Source of the DNA: Pseudomonadota bacterium
Lineage (GTDB): Bacteria; Pseudomonadota; Alphaproteobacteria; Rhizobiales; Xanthobacteraceae
Reading direction: 5' to 3'
DNA: 12,982 nt
Assembly: GCA_023386885.1 (NCBI GenBank)
Contig: JAEWIX010000051.1
Span: 1-12,982, forward strand
Shown here: piece after piece, positions 6,173 through 12,982 of the stretch
How positions within the stretch are numbered: position 1 is the stretch's first letter
Layout: every line of letters begins with the position of its first letter
Notes under the pieces: model-generated
Seen by the model: only the letters and a program-made list of their open reading frames with translations
What the model was told of the DNA's origin: nothing
Databases searched by the model: none
Position numbers and translations under genes: made by a program

Positions 6173-7198
6173 ATGCAGCATATCCGCGCCTTCGCCCCCG
6201 CCGTTGTGATGCTTGCGCTTTGTGGCGTCGGCACCACCGCCCTCGCCGACAGCGGCGAAGTAAACGTCTATACCTATCGCGAAACCAAGCTGATCCAGCC
6301 GCTGTTTGCCGCCTTCACCAGCGATACCGGCATCAAGGTCAACATCGTCTCGGCAAGCTCGGGGCTGGAACAGCGGATCAAGGCCGAAGGCGTCAACAGT
6401 CCGGCGGACGTTCTGCTGACGGTGGATATCGGCCGCATCGACGAGGCGGTGCAGGCGGGCGTGACGCAGCCGATCAAATCGGAGGTCATCGACAAGGTCG
6501 TTCCCGAGCAATACCGCGATCCGAACGGCCACTGGGCCGGCATCTCGATGCGCGCGCGCGTTATCTACGCGTCGAAAGATCGCGTCAAACAACAGACGAT
6601 CACCTACGACGAACTGGCCGATCCGAAATGGAAGGGCAAGATCTGCATCCGCTCGGGCCAGCACATCTATAACAACGCCCTGTTCGCGGCCTACGTGGCC
6701 AAACACGGCGAGGCCAAAGCCGAGGAATGGCTGCGCGGCGTCAAGGCCAATCTGGCGCAGAAACCTTCGGGCGGCGATCGCGAAGCCGCGCGCGATGTCG
6801 CCGCCGGCAAATGCGATCTCGGCATCGGCAACACCTATTACTGGGCGCTGATGATGAACAAGGATCCCGACAAGAAGCCATGGGCGGAGGCGACGCGGGT
6901 GATCCTGCCGACGTTCGAGGACGGCGGCACGCACGTCAATCTCTCCGGCGTTCTGCTCACCAAACATGCGCCGAACCGCGCCAACGGCGTCAAGCTGATC
7001 GAATGGCTCGCCGGCGAGAAAGCGCAGCAGATCTACGCCGATATGAACTACGAATATCCGGTGCGCAGCGGCGTCGCCATCGATCCCACGATCGCCGGTT
7101 ACGGACAGCTCGAGGCCGATCCGCTACCGATCGCGAAGATCGCCGCCAATCGCAAGGCAGCATCGGCACTCACCGATAAAGTTGGATTCGACAACTGA
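6173..7198 (+). CDS. fbpA: Ferric-iron ABC transporter periplasmic binding protein (FbpA/FutA family)
   Basis: From ATG 6173 the product has 341 residues. It starts with a signal peptide (MQHIRAFAPAVVMLALCGVG) that should be cut after TTALA at residue 25. The mature protein begins EVNVYTYRETKLIQPLFAAF, the standard opening of FbpA/FutA/AfuA binding proteins. It contains GIGNTYYWALM with the adjacent Tyr222-Tyr223 that bind Fe(III) in this family. Other family blocks are VDIGRIDEAVQAGV, KWKGKICIRSGQHIYN and HVNLSGVLLTKHAPN. It captures Fe(III) in the periplasm and delivers it to the membrane permease. I prefer ATG 6173 because a CGGAG lies about nine bases before it and the signal peptide then has normal length; the in-frame ATG 6146 adds nine polar residues. 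The permease follows after 53 bases, probably as one operon. Family-level specificity for iron is good, but other oxidised metals are possible. Confidence 0.92.
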   Translation: MQHIRAFAPAVVMLALCGVGTTALADSGEVNVYTYRETKLIQPLFAAFTSDTGIKVNIVSASSGLEQRIKAEGVNSPADVLLTVDIGRIDEAVQAGVTQPIKSEVIDKVVPEQYRDPNGHWAGISMRARVIYASKDRVKQQTITYDELADPKWKGKICIRSGQHIYNNALFAAYVAKHGEAKAEEWLRGVKANLAQKPSGGDREAARDVAAGKCDLGIGNTYYWALMMNKDPDKKPWAEATRVILPTFEDGGTHVNLSGVLLTKHAPNRANGVKLIEWLAGEKAQQIYADMNYEYPVRSGVAIDPTIAGYGQLEADPLPIAKIAANRKAASALTDKVGFDN

Positions 7199-7251
7199 CC
7201 GGGAAAGCCTTGCCTCTTCCCTCGGCTCCGCGCCGCCGCAACCGATAAGAC

Positions 7252-8901
7252 ATGCGCCCGCCCGGAGCCGTCAGCAGCCGATTTGCGACCATCATCGCGG
7301 CGATGACGGCGCTTGCCGTCGCCACGCCGGTGCTGAGCATTGCGGTGCTGGCGCTCGCGCCGTCCGACGATCTCTGGCCGCATCTGTTTCACTACGTGCT
7401 GCCGCGCGCGATCCAGGATACCGCAGCGCTGATGGCCGGGGTCGGCGCCGTTGCGCTGATCGTCGGCGGCGGCACCGCATGGCTTGTCTCGTGCTATGAT
7501 TTTATCGGTCGCCGCGCGCTGCTTTGGTTGATGCCATTGCCGCTCGCGATCCCGACCTACATCGTCGCGTACGTCTATGTCGATCTGTTCGAACCGCTCG
7601 GCGCGGCACATCGTGTCCTGCGATTGTGGCTCCCGACGCAGGACAGCGTCGGATGGCTGCCGAACCTGCGTTCGCTGCCCGGTGCCATTCTGCTGATCGG
7701 CGTCGTGCTGTATCCCTACGTCTACCTCTCGGCGCGAACGGCGTTGCAGTACCAGTCGGCCGAATTCATCGAGGCTGCGAAAACGCTTGGCGCCCGGCGT
7801 TGGCAGATTTTCTGGCTTGTCTCGCTGCCAATGGCGCGGCCCGCACTTGCCTTGGGACTTGCGCTGGTCTGCCTCGAAACGCTGAACGATATCGGCGCCA
7901 GCGAATACCTCGGTGTGCAGACCCTGACGGTCGCCGTCTTCACCACATGGCTCAATCGCGGCAGCCTCGCCGGGGCGGCGCAGATATCCTGCCTGATGCT
8001 TGCGGTGGTCGCGTTGCTGATCGCCATCGAACGCTACGGCCGACGCAACGTCTCGGTCGAATTTTCAGCGGAGAACCCGCAGCACACAACCCGCACTCGC
8101 CTCTCCGGCATCAAGGCATGGTTCGCTTTTGGCGCCTGCCTCGCACCGGTGGCGTTCGGCTTTGTCATTCCGCTGCTGTTTCTGATCTTCGAGACCATCA
8201 AGCGCGGATTGCTGACCGCGGCCGACGATGCCCTGATGCAGCACGTTATCAGCACGGTCGCCTACGCCGCACTCGCAACACTGGTCGCACTGCTGCTCGG
8301 ACTGGCGGCCGTTCTGGCGCACCGCTGGCATTCCAGCGCATCGCGCGCGGCGATGATCAACGTCGCGCAGGCCGGCTATGCCCTGCCCGGACTGGTGCTG
8401 GCGATCGGCCTGCTGATTCCGGTGCTGGCAATCGACAACGGGCTCAATGCGCTGGCGCGGTGGCTCGCACTGCCCGCGCCGGGCTTGCTGATCGTCGGAT
8501 CGGGGGCGGCACTGGTGCTCGCCTATGTAATTCGCTTTCTGGCGGTCCCGGTCGGACTCCTCAAGGCCGGCGCGGAGCGCATCCCGCGCGACTACGACGA
8601 TAGCGCCGACGCCGCCGGCGCTGGCCGGATGACATCGATGCGGCGCATCCACCTGCCGCTGTTGCGACCTGCGATGGTCGGCGCCGCGATCGTCGTATTC
8701 GTCGATTGTCTGAAGGAACTGCCTGCGACGTTGTTGCTCCGACCGCTGAATGTCGAGACGCTGGCGACGTCGATCTATCAATATGCCAGCCGCGGCAGCT
8801 TCGAGGACGGCGCACTCGCGGCCTTGCTCATCGTCGCCGCGAGCATTGGCCCGGTCGCCTGGCTGACGCGGTTTTCCGATCTGCCCAGCGGCCCGGCGTA
8901 A
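7252..8901 (+). CDS. fbpB: Ferric-iron ABC transporter permease, fused double-domain (FbpB family)
   Basis: The 549-residue inner-membrane protein has about twelve hydrophobic segments in two homologous halves, as in FbpB/FutB and ThiP, where both permease domains are on one chain. The first half has a clear EAA loop (EAAKTLGARRWQIFWLVSLP, from residue 174). The second half has the matching loop at about residue 447 (DDSADAAGAGRMTSMRRIHL followed by PLLRP), which has lost the EAA triplet but keeps the Gly and the LP end. It would form the channel for Fe(III) handed over by the preceding binding protein. The start ATG 7252 lies 53 bases after that gene; its ribosome site is weak. No ATPase gene follows: the next gene is on the opposite strand, so the ATP-binding subunit must be encoded elsewhere or shared. 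ThiP-like thiamine transport is less likely given its partner. Confidence 0.9.
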   Translation: MRPPGAVSSRFATIIAAMTALAVATPVLSIAVLALAPSDDLWPHLFHYVLPRAIQDTAALMAGVGAVALIVGGGTAWLVSCYDFIGRRALLWLMPLPLAIPTYIVAYVYVDLFEPLGAAHRVLRLWLPTQDSVGWLPNLRSLPGAILLIGVVLYPYVYLSARTALQYQSAEFIEAAKTLGARRWQIFWLVSLPMARPALALGLALVCLETLNDIGASEYLGVQTLTVAVFTTWLNRGSLAGAAQISCLMLAVVALLIAIERYGRRNVSVEFSAENPQHTTRTRLSGIKAWFAFGACLAPVAFGFVIPLLFLIFETIKRGLLTAADDALMQHVISTVAYAALATLVALLLGLAAVLAHRWHSSASRAAMINVAQAGYALPGLVLAIGLLIPVLAIDNGLNALARWLALPAPGLLIVGSGAALVLAYVIRFLAVPVGLLKAGAERIPRDYDDSADAAGAGRMTSMRRIHLPLLRPAMVGAAIVVFVDCLKELPATLLLRPLNVETLATSIYQYASRGSFEDGALAALLIVAASIGPVAWLTRFSDLPSGPA

Positions 8902-8915
8902 TTCATCATCCAATG

Positions 8916-8941
8916 AAAAACGGCCGGGATTTCCCGGCCGT
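8916..8941. terminator. Hairpin terminator between convergent genes
   Basis: ACGGCCGGG (8920-8928) and CCCGGCCGT (8933-8941) form a perfect 9-bp GC-rich stem with a four-base loop. On the minus strand the stem is followed by TTTTT (8916-8920), making a textbook intrinsic terminator for scoB. On the plus strand the tail (CGAAATCTTTATC) is weak, so termination of the permease transcript there would be partial. It lies between the two stop codons. Confidence 0.88.
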
Positions 8942-8970
8942 CGAAATCTTTATCAGTGTTTGGACGACGC

Positions 8971-9621
8971 TCAGGCGTTCTTCAGCGCAACGCGGAAGTC
9001 CGCTTCGGTCTTGGCCTTGACCTCGTCGAGGGTGACGCCGTCGGCCAGTTCGATCAGCGCCATGCCGTCGTTGCCATGCTTGTCGATGGTGAACACCGCG
9101 AGATCGGTGACCACCATGTCCACCACGCGCTCGCCGGTCAGCGGCAGGTTGCATTTCTTCAGCAGCTTCGAGCCGTCCTTGGCGACGTGCTCCATCACCA
9201 CGACGACGCGCTTGACGCCGGCGACGAGGTCCATCGCGCCGCCCATGCCCTTGACCATCTTGCCGGGGATCATCCAGTTGGCGAGGTCGCCGTTCTGCGC
9301 CACCTGCATCGCGCCGAGGATCGACAGGTCGATATGGCCGCCGCGCACCATGCCGAAGGAATCGGCGCTGGAGAAATAGCTGGTGTCCGGCAGTTCGGTC
9401 ACGGTCTGCTTGCCGGCGTTGATGAGGTCGGGGTCTTCATCGCCCTCATACGGAAACGGTCCCATGCCGAGCATGCCGTTCTCGCTCTGCAGCGAGACGT
9501 CGACGCCATCGGGAATGAAGTTCGATACCAGCGTCGGAATGCCGATGCCGAGATTGACGTAGAAGCCGTCGCGCAATTCCTTCGCTGCGCGGGCGGCCAT
9601 CTGTTCGCGGGTCCATGCCAT
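8971..9621 (-). CDS. scoB: 3-oxoacid CoA-transferase subunit B (ScoB)
   Basis: The 216-residue protein is the beta subunit of succinyl-CoA:3-ketoacid CoA-transferase (acetoacetate + succinyl-CoA giving acetoacetyl-CoA + succinate), a cytoplasmic enzyme. It carries the family signature LQSENG, in which Glu47 is the residue that forms the glutamyl-CoA thioester. Other conserved blocks are NLGIGIPTLVSNF, GHIDLSILGAMQVAQNGDLA and MVKGMGGAMDLVAGVKRVVV. The length is normal. A strong AGGAGAG sits six bases before ATG 9621. It follows scoA after 25 bases on the same strand, and the 8916-8941 hairpin ends the transcript. Transferases using butyrate or 3-oxoadipate (AtoA, PcaJ) are close relatives; the overall sequence fits ScoB best. 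Confidence 0.95.
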   Translation of the reverse strand: MAWTREQMAARAAKELRDGFYVNLGIGIPTLVSNFIPDGVDVSLQSENGMLGMGPFPYEGDEDPDLINAGKQTVTELPDTSYFSSADSFGMVRGGHIDLSILGAMQVAQNGDLANWMIPGKMVKGMGGAMDLVAGVKRVVVVMEHVAKDGSKLLKKCNLPLTGERVVDMVVTDLAVFTIDKHGNDGMALIELADGVTLDEVKAKTEADFRVALKNA

Positions 9622-9646
9622 CGCTCTCTCCTACAATCCTGAACCG

Positions 9647-10351
9647 TTACGCGGGGCGCTTGCGCAGGGTGCGCTGCTCGATGCGCTTCTTGTCGGTGCC
9701 CACCTCGATGATGCGCTGAACGAAGATGCCCGGCGTATGGATATGATCGGGGTCGATTTCGCCCGCCGGCACCAGATGCTCGACTTCGGCGACGGTGATC
9801 TTGGCGGCGGTCGCCATCATCGGGTTAAAGTTGCGCGCCGTCTTGCGGTACACCAGATTGCCCGCGGTATCGCCCTTCCAGGCGTGGACGATGGCCAGAT
9901 CACCGAACAGGCCCCGCTCCATCAGATACTTCTGGCCGTCGAATTCCTTCACTTCCTTGCCTTCGGCGATCAGCGTGCCGACGCCGGTCTTGGTGTAGAA
10001 CGCCGGAATGCCCGCGCCGCCGGCGCGAATGCGCTCGGCCAGCGTGCCTTGCGGCGCGAATTCGAGTTCCAGTTCGCCGGCAAGGAATTGCTGCGCGAAC
10101 AGCTTGTTCTCACCGACGTAGGACGAGATCATCTTCTTGATCTGGCGCGTCTCCAGGAGCCGGCTGAGCCCGATGCCGTCGACACCGGCATTGTTAGACA
10201 CCACGGTCAGATTCTTGACGCCGGATTCGCGCAGGGCATCCGACAGCGTTTCGGCAATACCGCACAGGCCGAAGCCGCCGGACATCACCATCATGCCGTC
10301 TTTGAGAATGCCATCGAGTGCCGATTTGGCGTCGGGATAAACCTTGTTCAT
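9647..10351 (-). CDS. scoA: 3-oxoacid CoA-transferase subunit A (ScoA)
   Basis: From ATG 10351 the product has 234 residues, the usual size of the alpha subunit. It begins MNKVYPDAKSALDGILKDGM and has the glycine-rich CoA-transferase signature MSGGFGLCG at residues 23-31. It continues with NLTVVSNNAGVDGIGLSRLL, KMISSYVGENKLFAQQF and IRAGGAGIPAFYTKTGVGT, all typical of ScoA/PcaI. It pairs with ScoB to form the heteromeric enzyme that activates acetoacetate, linking ketone-body use with PHB and acetoacetyl-CoA metabolism. The frame is open 21 codons further upstream (ATG 10414), but that extension is unlike the family and would run close to the promoter start point. The Shine-Dalgarno sequence is modest (CAGGTCG about eight bases before ATG). 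First gene of a two-gene operon. Confidence 0.95.
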   Translation of the reverse strand: MNKVYPDAKSALDGILKDGMMVMSGGFGLCGIAETLSDALRESGVKNLTVVSNNAGVDGIGLSRLLETRQIKKMISSYVGENKLFAQQFLAGELELEFAPQGTLAERIRAGGAGIPAFYTKTGVGTLIAEGKEVKEFDGQKYLMERGLFGDLAIVHAWKGDTAGNLVYRKTARNFNPMMATAAKITVAEVEHLVPAGEIDPDHIHTPGIFVQRIIEVGTDKKRIEQRTLRKRPA

Positions 10352-10423
10352 GGGGATACGACCTGATCGAGGAAAAGACGCGGAAATTGGGCGTGCCGGG
10401 GTGGAGAACGCCAAATCTAAGTT

Positions 10424-10453
10424 GTATTAGGCGAAATGGCCGCGGGACGTCAA
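10424..10453 (-). promoter_or_regulatory. Sigma70-type promoter of scoAB
   Basis: On the minus strand, TTGACG (10448-10453) and TAATAC (10424-10429) are separated by 18 bases, close to the housekeeping -35/-10 consensus. The predicted start of transcription near 10416 leaves a leader of about 65 bases before scoA. It is the best promoter match I found in the window. Confidence 0.65.
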
Positions 10454-10575
10454 TTGGCGTAGCCCGGCGCTGGCGGCGGCCTTGAAAGCGTCAAGAAAAC
10501 CCATCAAGTTGCGGTGGATCGTGGCCCCGGAGAGACCAGCGCCACCCTCAAACTTCAACCGATCCGAGTAAGCCA

Positions 10576-12519
10576 TTGACCATCGCCCAAGGAATGAAGC
10601 GCCTGGGGTTGCCGATTGCGGCAATCCTCGGCGTTGTGCTGGCCGGCCTGGCCAGCATCTCCTTGTTGCTCGACCGGGATGCGCTGCGTGAGGCCGTGGA
10701 AGCCCAAATCCGGGCCGTCACCGGCCTCGATCTGGTGGTGAACGGCGCAATCGACGTCACAGTGTTTCCGCAGAGCCGTGTGGTTTTCCATGATGTCGGC
10801 TTAAAGGGTGGCGGGACGACAGACGCCGCTCTCAATGTCGATACGCTGGTGGCCAACCTGCGGCTGCTGCCATTGCTGATGCAACGCTTCCAGATCGCCG
10901 ACGTCATCCTGGCGCGACCGCGTATCCGGGTGGTGCGGGATACCGACGGCGGCAGCAACTGGACGCCGTTCATCAATACCCTGACCCGCACGCTCAAGCC
11001 GGGCGCTGAAAGTCCGCTGTCGTTCTCCGAAATTCGCATCCAGGACGGCAGCCTGACCTATACCGATGCCGCCAAAAACGTCGAAACCGTCCAGGACATC
11101 AACCTGTCGCTGGCTTGGCCTTCGATCTCGCGCTCGTTTGCCGCCACCGGACAATTCGACTGGCGCGGCGCGCGCGTCGACGGCAGCATCAGCGTCAACG
11201 ATTTTCTCGCGGCCCTCGCCGGCGAGCGATCGGGATTGAAGATTCGCGTTGCGGCGCCGGCCTTGAAACTCGCATTCGACGGCGCCGTCGCCAACAAGAC
11301 CAGCCTGATGATGGATGGCACGCTGACGGCGGACAGCAATTCGCTGCGCAATGCGCTGCGCTGGTTCGGACAGGCGCCGCCGGGCCGCGGCGGCTTCGGG
11401 CGGTTCGCGCTGAAAGCGCGCGCCAATCTCGTCGGTCCATCGCTGGCGCTCACCAACGTCAATGTCGAACTCGACGGCAACGCCGCCGAAGGCGTCATGA
11501 CCTACAGCAATATCGGACGCCAGACCCTGCAGGCCACACTCGCCGCGGGCGCGCTCGATTTCACCCCTTACGTGAGTACGTTCCGGCTGCTGGCCACCGG
11601 AGCGCGTGATTGGAACCGTCAACTGTTCGACTTGAGCGCACTCTCGGCCACTGATCTCGATATTCGCCTGTCCGCCGCGAAGCTGACCATCGGATCAACC
11701 CGGCTCGGCCGCACGGCGCTCGGCGCCAATCTGCGCAACGGCTCGCTGGCGCTCAGCGTCGCGGAAGCGCAGATCTTCGGCGGCATCGCCAAGGGCTCGT
11801 TCGGCGTCTCACGCGACGATATTGCCGCCGACATCAAGGCTCAGTTTCAACTGGTGGATGTCGACCTGCAAAGCTGCGCCAGCGAACTGTTCGGCACCGG
11901 CAGGCTCTCCGGGCGCGGCAATCTCACCGTCGTTCTCGGCGCGACAGGTTCGAGCCCGTTCGGACTGGCGCAGACGCTCGCCGGGACCGCCACGCTGATC
12001 GGACACGACGGCGCGATCAGCGGCTTCAACGTCGAGCAGCTCTTGAAACGGCTGGAACGGCGACCACTCTCCGGCGGTCACTTCCGCAGCGGCCAGACGC
12101 CGTTCGAAACCCTGAAAATCGCGGTTCGATTCAATGACGGTGTTGCGACCGCCGACGACATCCAGATCAACGGCCCGAATGCCAATCTGACCCTGACCGG
12201 CACCGCGTCGGTGCCGTTGCGCGAATACGATCTTAAAGGTGTTGCGAGCCTGGTTTCGACGTCAGCCGATGCACCGAAATTCGAACTTCCGTTCGTCGTG
12301 CAAGGTCCGTGGGACGACCCGCTGATTTTCCCCGATCCGGTCAGCCTGATCCGCCGTTCGCCGGCCTCGGCCCCGCTGCTCGACGCCGTGAAGGATCGCC
12401 GGACGCGCGATGCCGTTCGATCGGTGCTGGAGCGCATCACCGGGCAGAAGCCCGCGCCGGTCGCGGCCACGCCGCCGGCGACGGAAGCCGGCGTCGAAGC
12501 TCAGCCGAAATCGGACTGA
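10576..12519 (+). CDS. AsmA family envelope protein
   Basis: The product has 647 residues from TTG 10576, or 641 from ATG 10594. The N-terminus is a single membrane anchor (MKRLGLPIAAILGVVLAGLA), followed by the AsmA opening (DRDALREAVEAQIRAVTGLD, then VNGAIDVTVFPQSRVVFHDV). A long beta-rich body follows. The C-terminal AsmA_2 region lies near residues 440-560 (LSGRGNLTVVLGATGSSPFG, then GFNVEQLLKRLE), and the tail is Pro/Ala-rich. AsmA-like proteins are anchored in the inner membrane, face the periplasm and are linked to lipid transport and outer-membrane assembly. The start is uncertain: ATG 10594 has AAGGA directly adjacent, too close to serve as a ribosome site, whereas TTG 10576 has GAG at a usable distance. 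It is divergent from scoA and convergent with the permease at the right edge, with only 21 bases between the stops. Confidence 0.85.
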   Translation: MTIAQGMKRLGLPIAAILGVVLAGLASISLLLDRDALREAVEAQIRAVTGLDLVVNGAIDVTVFPQSRVVFHDVGLKGGGTTDAALNVDTLVANLRLLPLLMQRFQIADVILARPRIRVVRDTDGGSNWTPFINTLTRTLKPGAESPLSFSEIRIQDGSLTYTDAAKNVETVQDINLSLAWPSISRSFAATGQFDWRGARVDGSISVNDFLAALAGERSGLKIRVAAPALKLAFDGAVANKTSLMMDGTLTADSNSLRNALRWFGQAPPGRGGFGRFALKARANLVGPSLALTNVNVELDGNAAEGVMTYSNIGRQTLQATLAAGALDFTPYVSTFRLLATGARDWNRQLFDLSALSATDLDIRLSAAKLTIGSTRLGRTALGANLRNGSLALSVAEAQIFGGIAKGSFGVSRDDIAADIKAQFQLVDVDLQSCASELFGTGRLSGRGNLTVVLGATGSSPFGLAQTLAGTATLIGHDGAISGFNVEQLLKRLERRPLSGGHFRSGQTPFETLKIAVRFNDGVATADDIQINGPNANLTLTGTASVPLREYDLKGVASLVSTSADAPKFELPFVVQGPWDDPLIFPDPVSLIRRSPASAPLLDAVKDRRTRDAVRSVLERITGQKPAPVAATPPATEAGVEAQPKSD

Positions 12520-12540
12520 CAATCGCGCAGTGTTCAAGAT

Positions 12541-12981
12541 TCACATCGGCGCGGCGTTACCACCCCGCCGGCTGGAGAGCTTGGTCGCCAGCGACGCCGT
12601 CACGATGGCCAGCGTGACCGCGCCGATGATCAACGCGCAGATCGCATTGATTTCCGGCTTCACACCGAGCCGCACCTCCGAATAAATCCGGATCGGCAGG
12701 GTTGCCGAACCCGGTCCCGTGGTGAAACTGGCGATCACCAGATCGTCCAGCGACAGCGTGAAGGCCAGCATCCAGCCTGCAGCGATGGCCGGTGCGATCA
12801 ACGGCAGCGTCACCGCGATGAACGCTCTCACAGGACTGCAGCCGAGATCCATCGCCGCCTCCTCGAGGCTGCGATCGACGCTGCCCAGCCGGGATTGCAC
12901 GATCACCGCGACGAAGCACATCGTCAGCGTGGTATGGGCGATGGTGACCGTCCAGAAGCCGCCCGAGCCGCCCCGCCCGCA
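12541..12981 (-). CDS. Polyamine-type ABC transporter permease (PotC/PotI family), C-terminal part
   Basis: The minus frame is open from the right edge to the stop at 12541, giving about 146 residues, roughly the C-terminal half of a ~270-280-residue permease. It opens GSGGFWTVTIAHTTLTMCFV, a stretch typical of PotC/PotI. The cytoplasmic EAA loop follows (EEAAMDLGCSPVRAFIAVTL, ending LPLIAPA), then a helix with AFTLSLDDLVIASF and a last hydrophobic segment (INAICALIIGAVTLAIVTAS). These proteins form one half of the inner-membrane channel for putrescine or spermidine. The other subunits would lie to the right on the same strand. Substrate is inferred from family only. ATG 12921 inside the frame is not the true start, since homology continues upstream of it to the edge. 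Confidence 0.88.
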   Translation of the reverse strand, partial: CGRGGSGGFWTVTIAHTTLTMCFVAVIVQSRLGSVDRSLEEAAMDLGCSPVRAFIAVTLPLIAPAIAAGWMLAFTLSLDDLVIASFTTGPGSATLPIRIYSEVRLGVKPEINAICALIIGAVTLAIVTASLATKLSSRRGGNAAPM

Positions 12982-12982
12982 C

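Noticed and set aside
6149..6967. Long minus-strand frame (272 residues) opposite the iron-binding protein
   Set aside because: Mirror of a high-GC3 coding strand. The plus frame carries the signal peptide and Tyr-Tyr iron motif.
8065..8913. Long minus-strand frame opposite the permease
   Set aside because: Arg/Gln/Asp-rich antisense shadow of a clear twelve-helix permease; it ends before the terminator and has no domain.
9737..10366. Plus-strand frame opposite scoA
   Set aside because: Antisense shadow rich in His/Gln/Arg; scoA on the other strand has full-length family motifs.
10801..11622. Minus-strand 273-residue frame opposite the AsmA gene
   Set aside because: Antisense shadow rich in Arg/Gln/Glu; the AsmA frame is full-length with anchor and family motifs.
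1..12982. CRISPR array, insertion sequence, prophage, integrase or toxin-antitoxin pair
   Set aside because: No regularly spaced repeats, transposase or integrase motifs, terminal inverted repeats or paired small toxin/antitoxin frames were seen; gene content and codon style are uniform throughout.

Overview
The window looks like the chromosome of an alphaproteobacterium of the Bradyrhizobium/Rhodopseudomonas/Nitrobacter/Afipia group. Reasons: high GC with strong G/C at third codon positions; a tRNA-His of the alphaproteobacterial type (no G-1, G1:U72, A73); a short phasin of the phasin_2 type; and a multi-PAS histidine kinase whose C-terminus resembles the Rhizobiales PdhS/PleC/DivJ group. 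The genus is inferred from gene style only. I see no insertion sequence, prophage, CRISPR array or toxin-antitoxin pair, and most of the window reads as ordinary housekeeping chromosome.

Layout. (1) 1-1521, minus strand: the 5' part of a secreted glycine-rich protein that runs off the left edge, a MAPEG-family membrane protein, and a small conserved-looking acidic protein. (2) 1522-2527, minus strand: a 334-base gap with a decayed-looking small reading frame and a strong hairpin, then tRNA-His, then a phasin. (3) 2528-2887: divergent control region between the phasin and the kinase, holding a TGC-N3-GCA element (PhaR-like) and a CTAA-N7-TTAA element (CtrA-box-like). (4) 2888-8901, plus strand: a 1057-residue cytoplasmic five-PAS histidine kinase, then a ferric-iron ABC transporter pair (periplasmic binding protein and fused double-domain permease) with no ATPase gene beside it. 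An imperfect Irr-type palindrome lies in front of the binding protein. (5) A hairpin terminator at 8916-8941 separates these from the convergent scoA-scoB pair (8971-10351, minus), which has a clear sigma70-type promoter. (6) 10576-12519, plus strand: an AsmA-family envelope protein, converging on (7) the C-terminal half of a PotC/PotI-type polyamine ABC permease (minus), cut by the right edge.

How the genes may work together: the iron binding protein and permease form one transport unit. ScoAB moves CoA between succinyl-CoA and acetoacetate, and the phasin coats polyhydroxybutyrate granules, so both touch acetoacetyl-CoA/PHB metabolism although they are not in one operon. The kinase probably belongs to the DivK-CtrA cell-cycle phosphorelay, and a CtrA-like box in front of it would suggest feedback. 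The most useful leads are that box, the Irr-like palindrome, the kinase's altered G2 box, the hairpin behind tRNA-His and the secreted glycine-rich protein hidden opposite a proline-rich reading frame. None of these amounts to a clearly new system.
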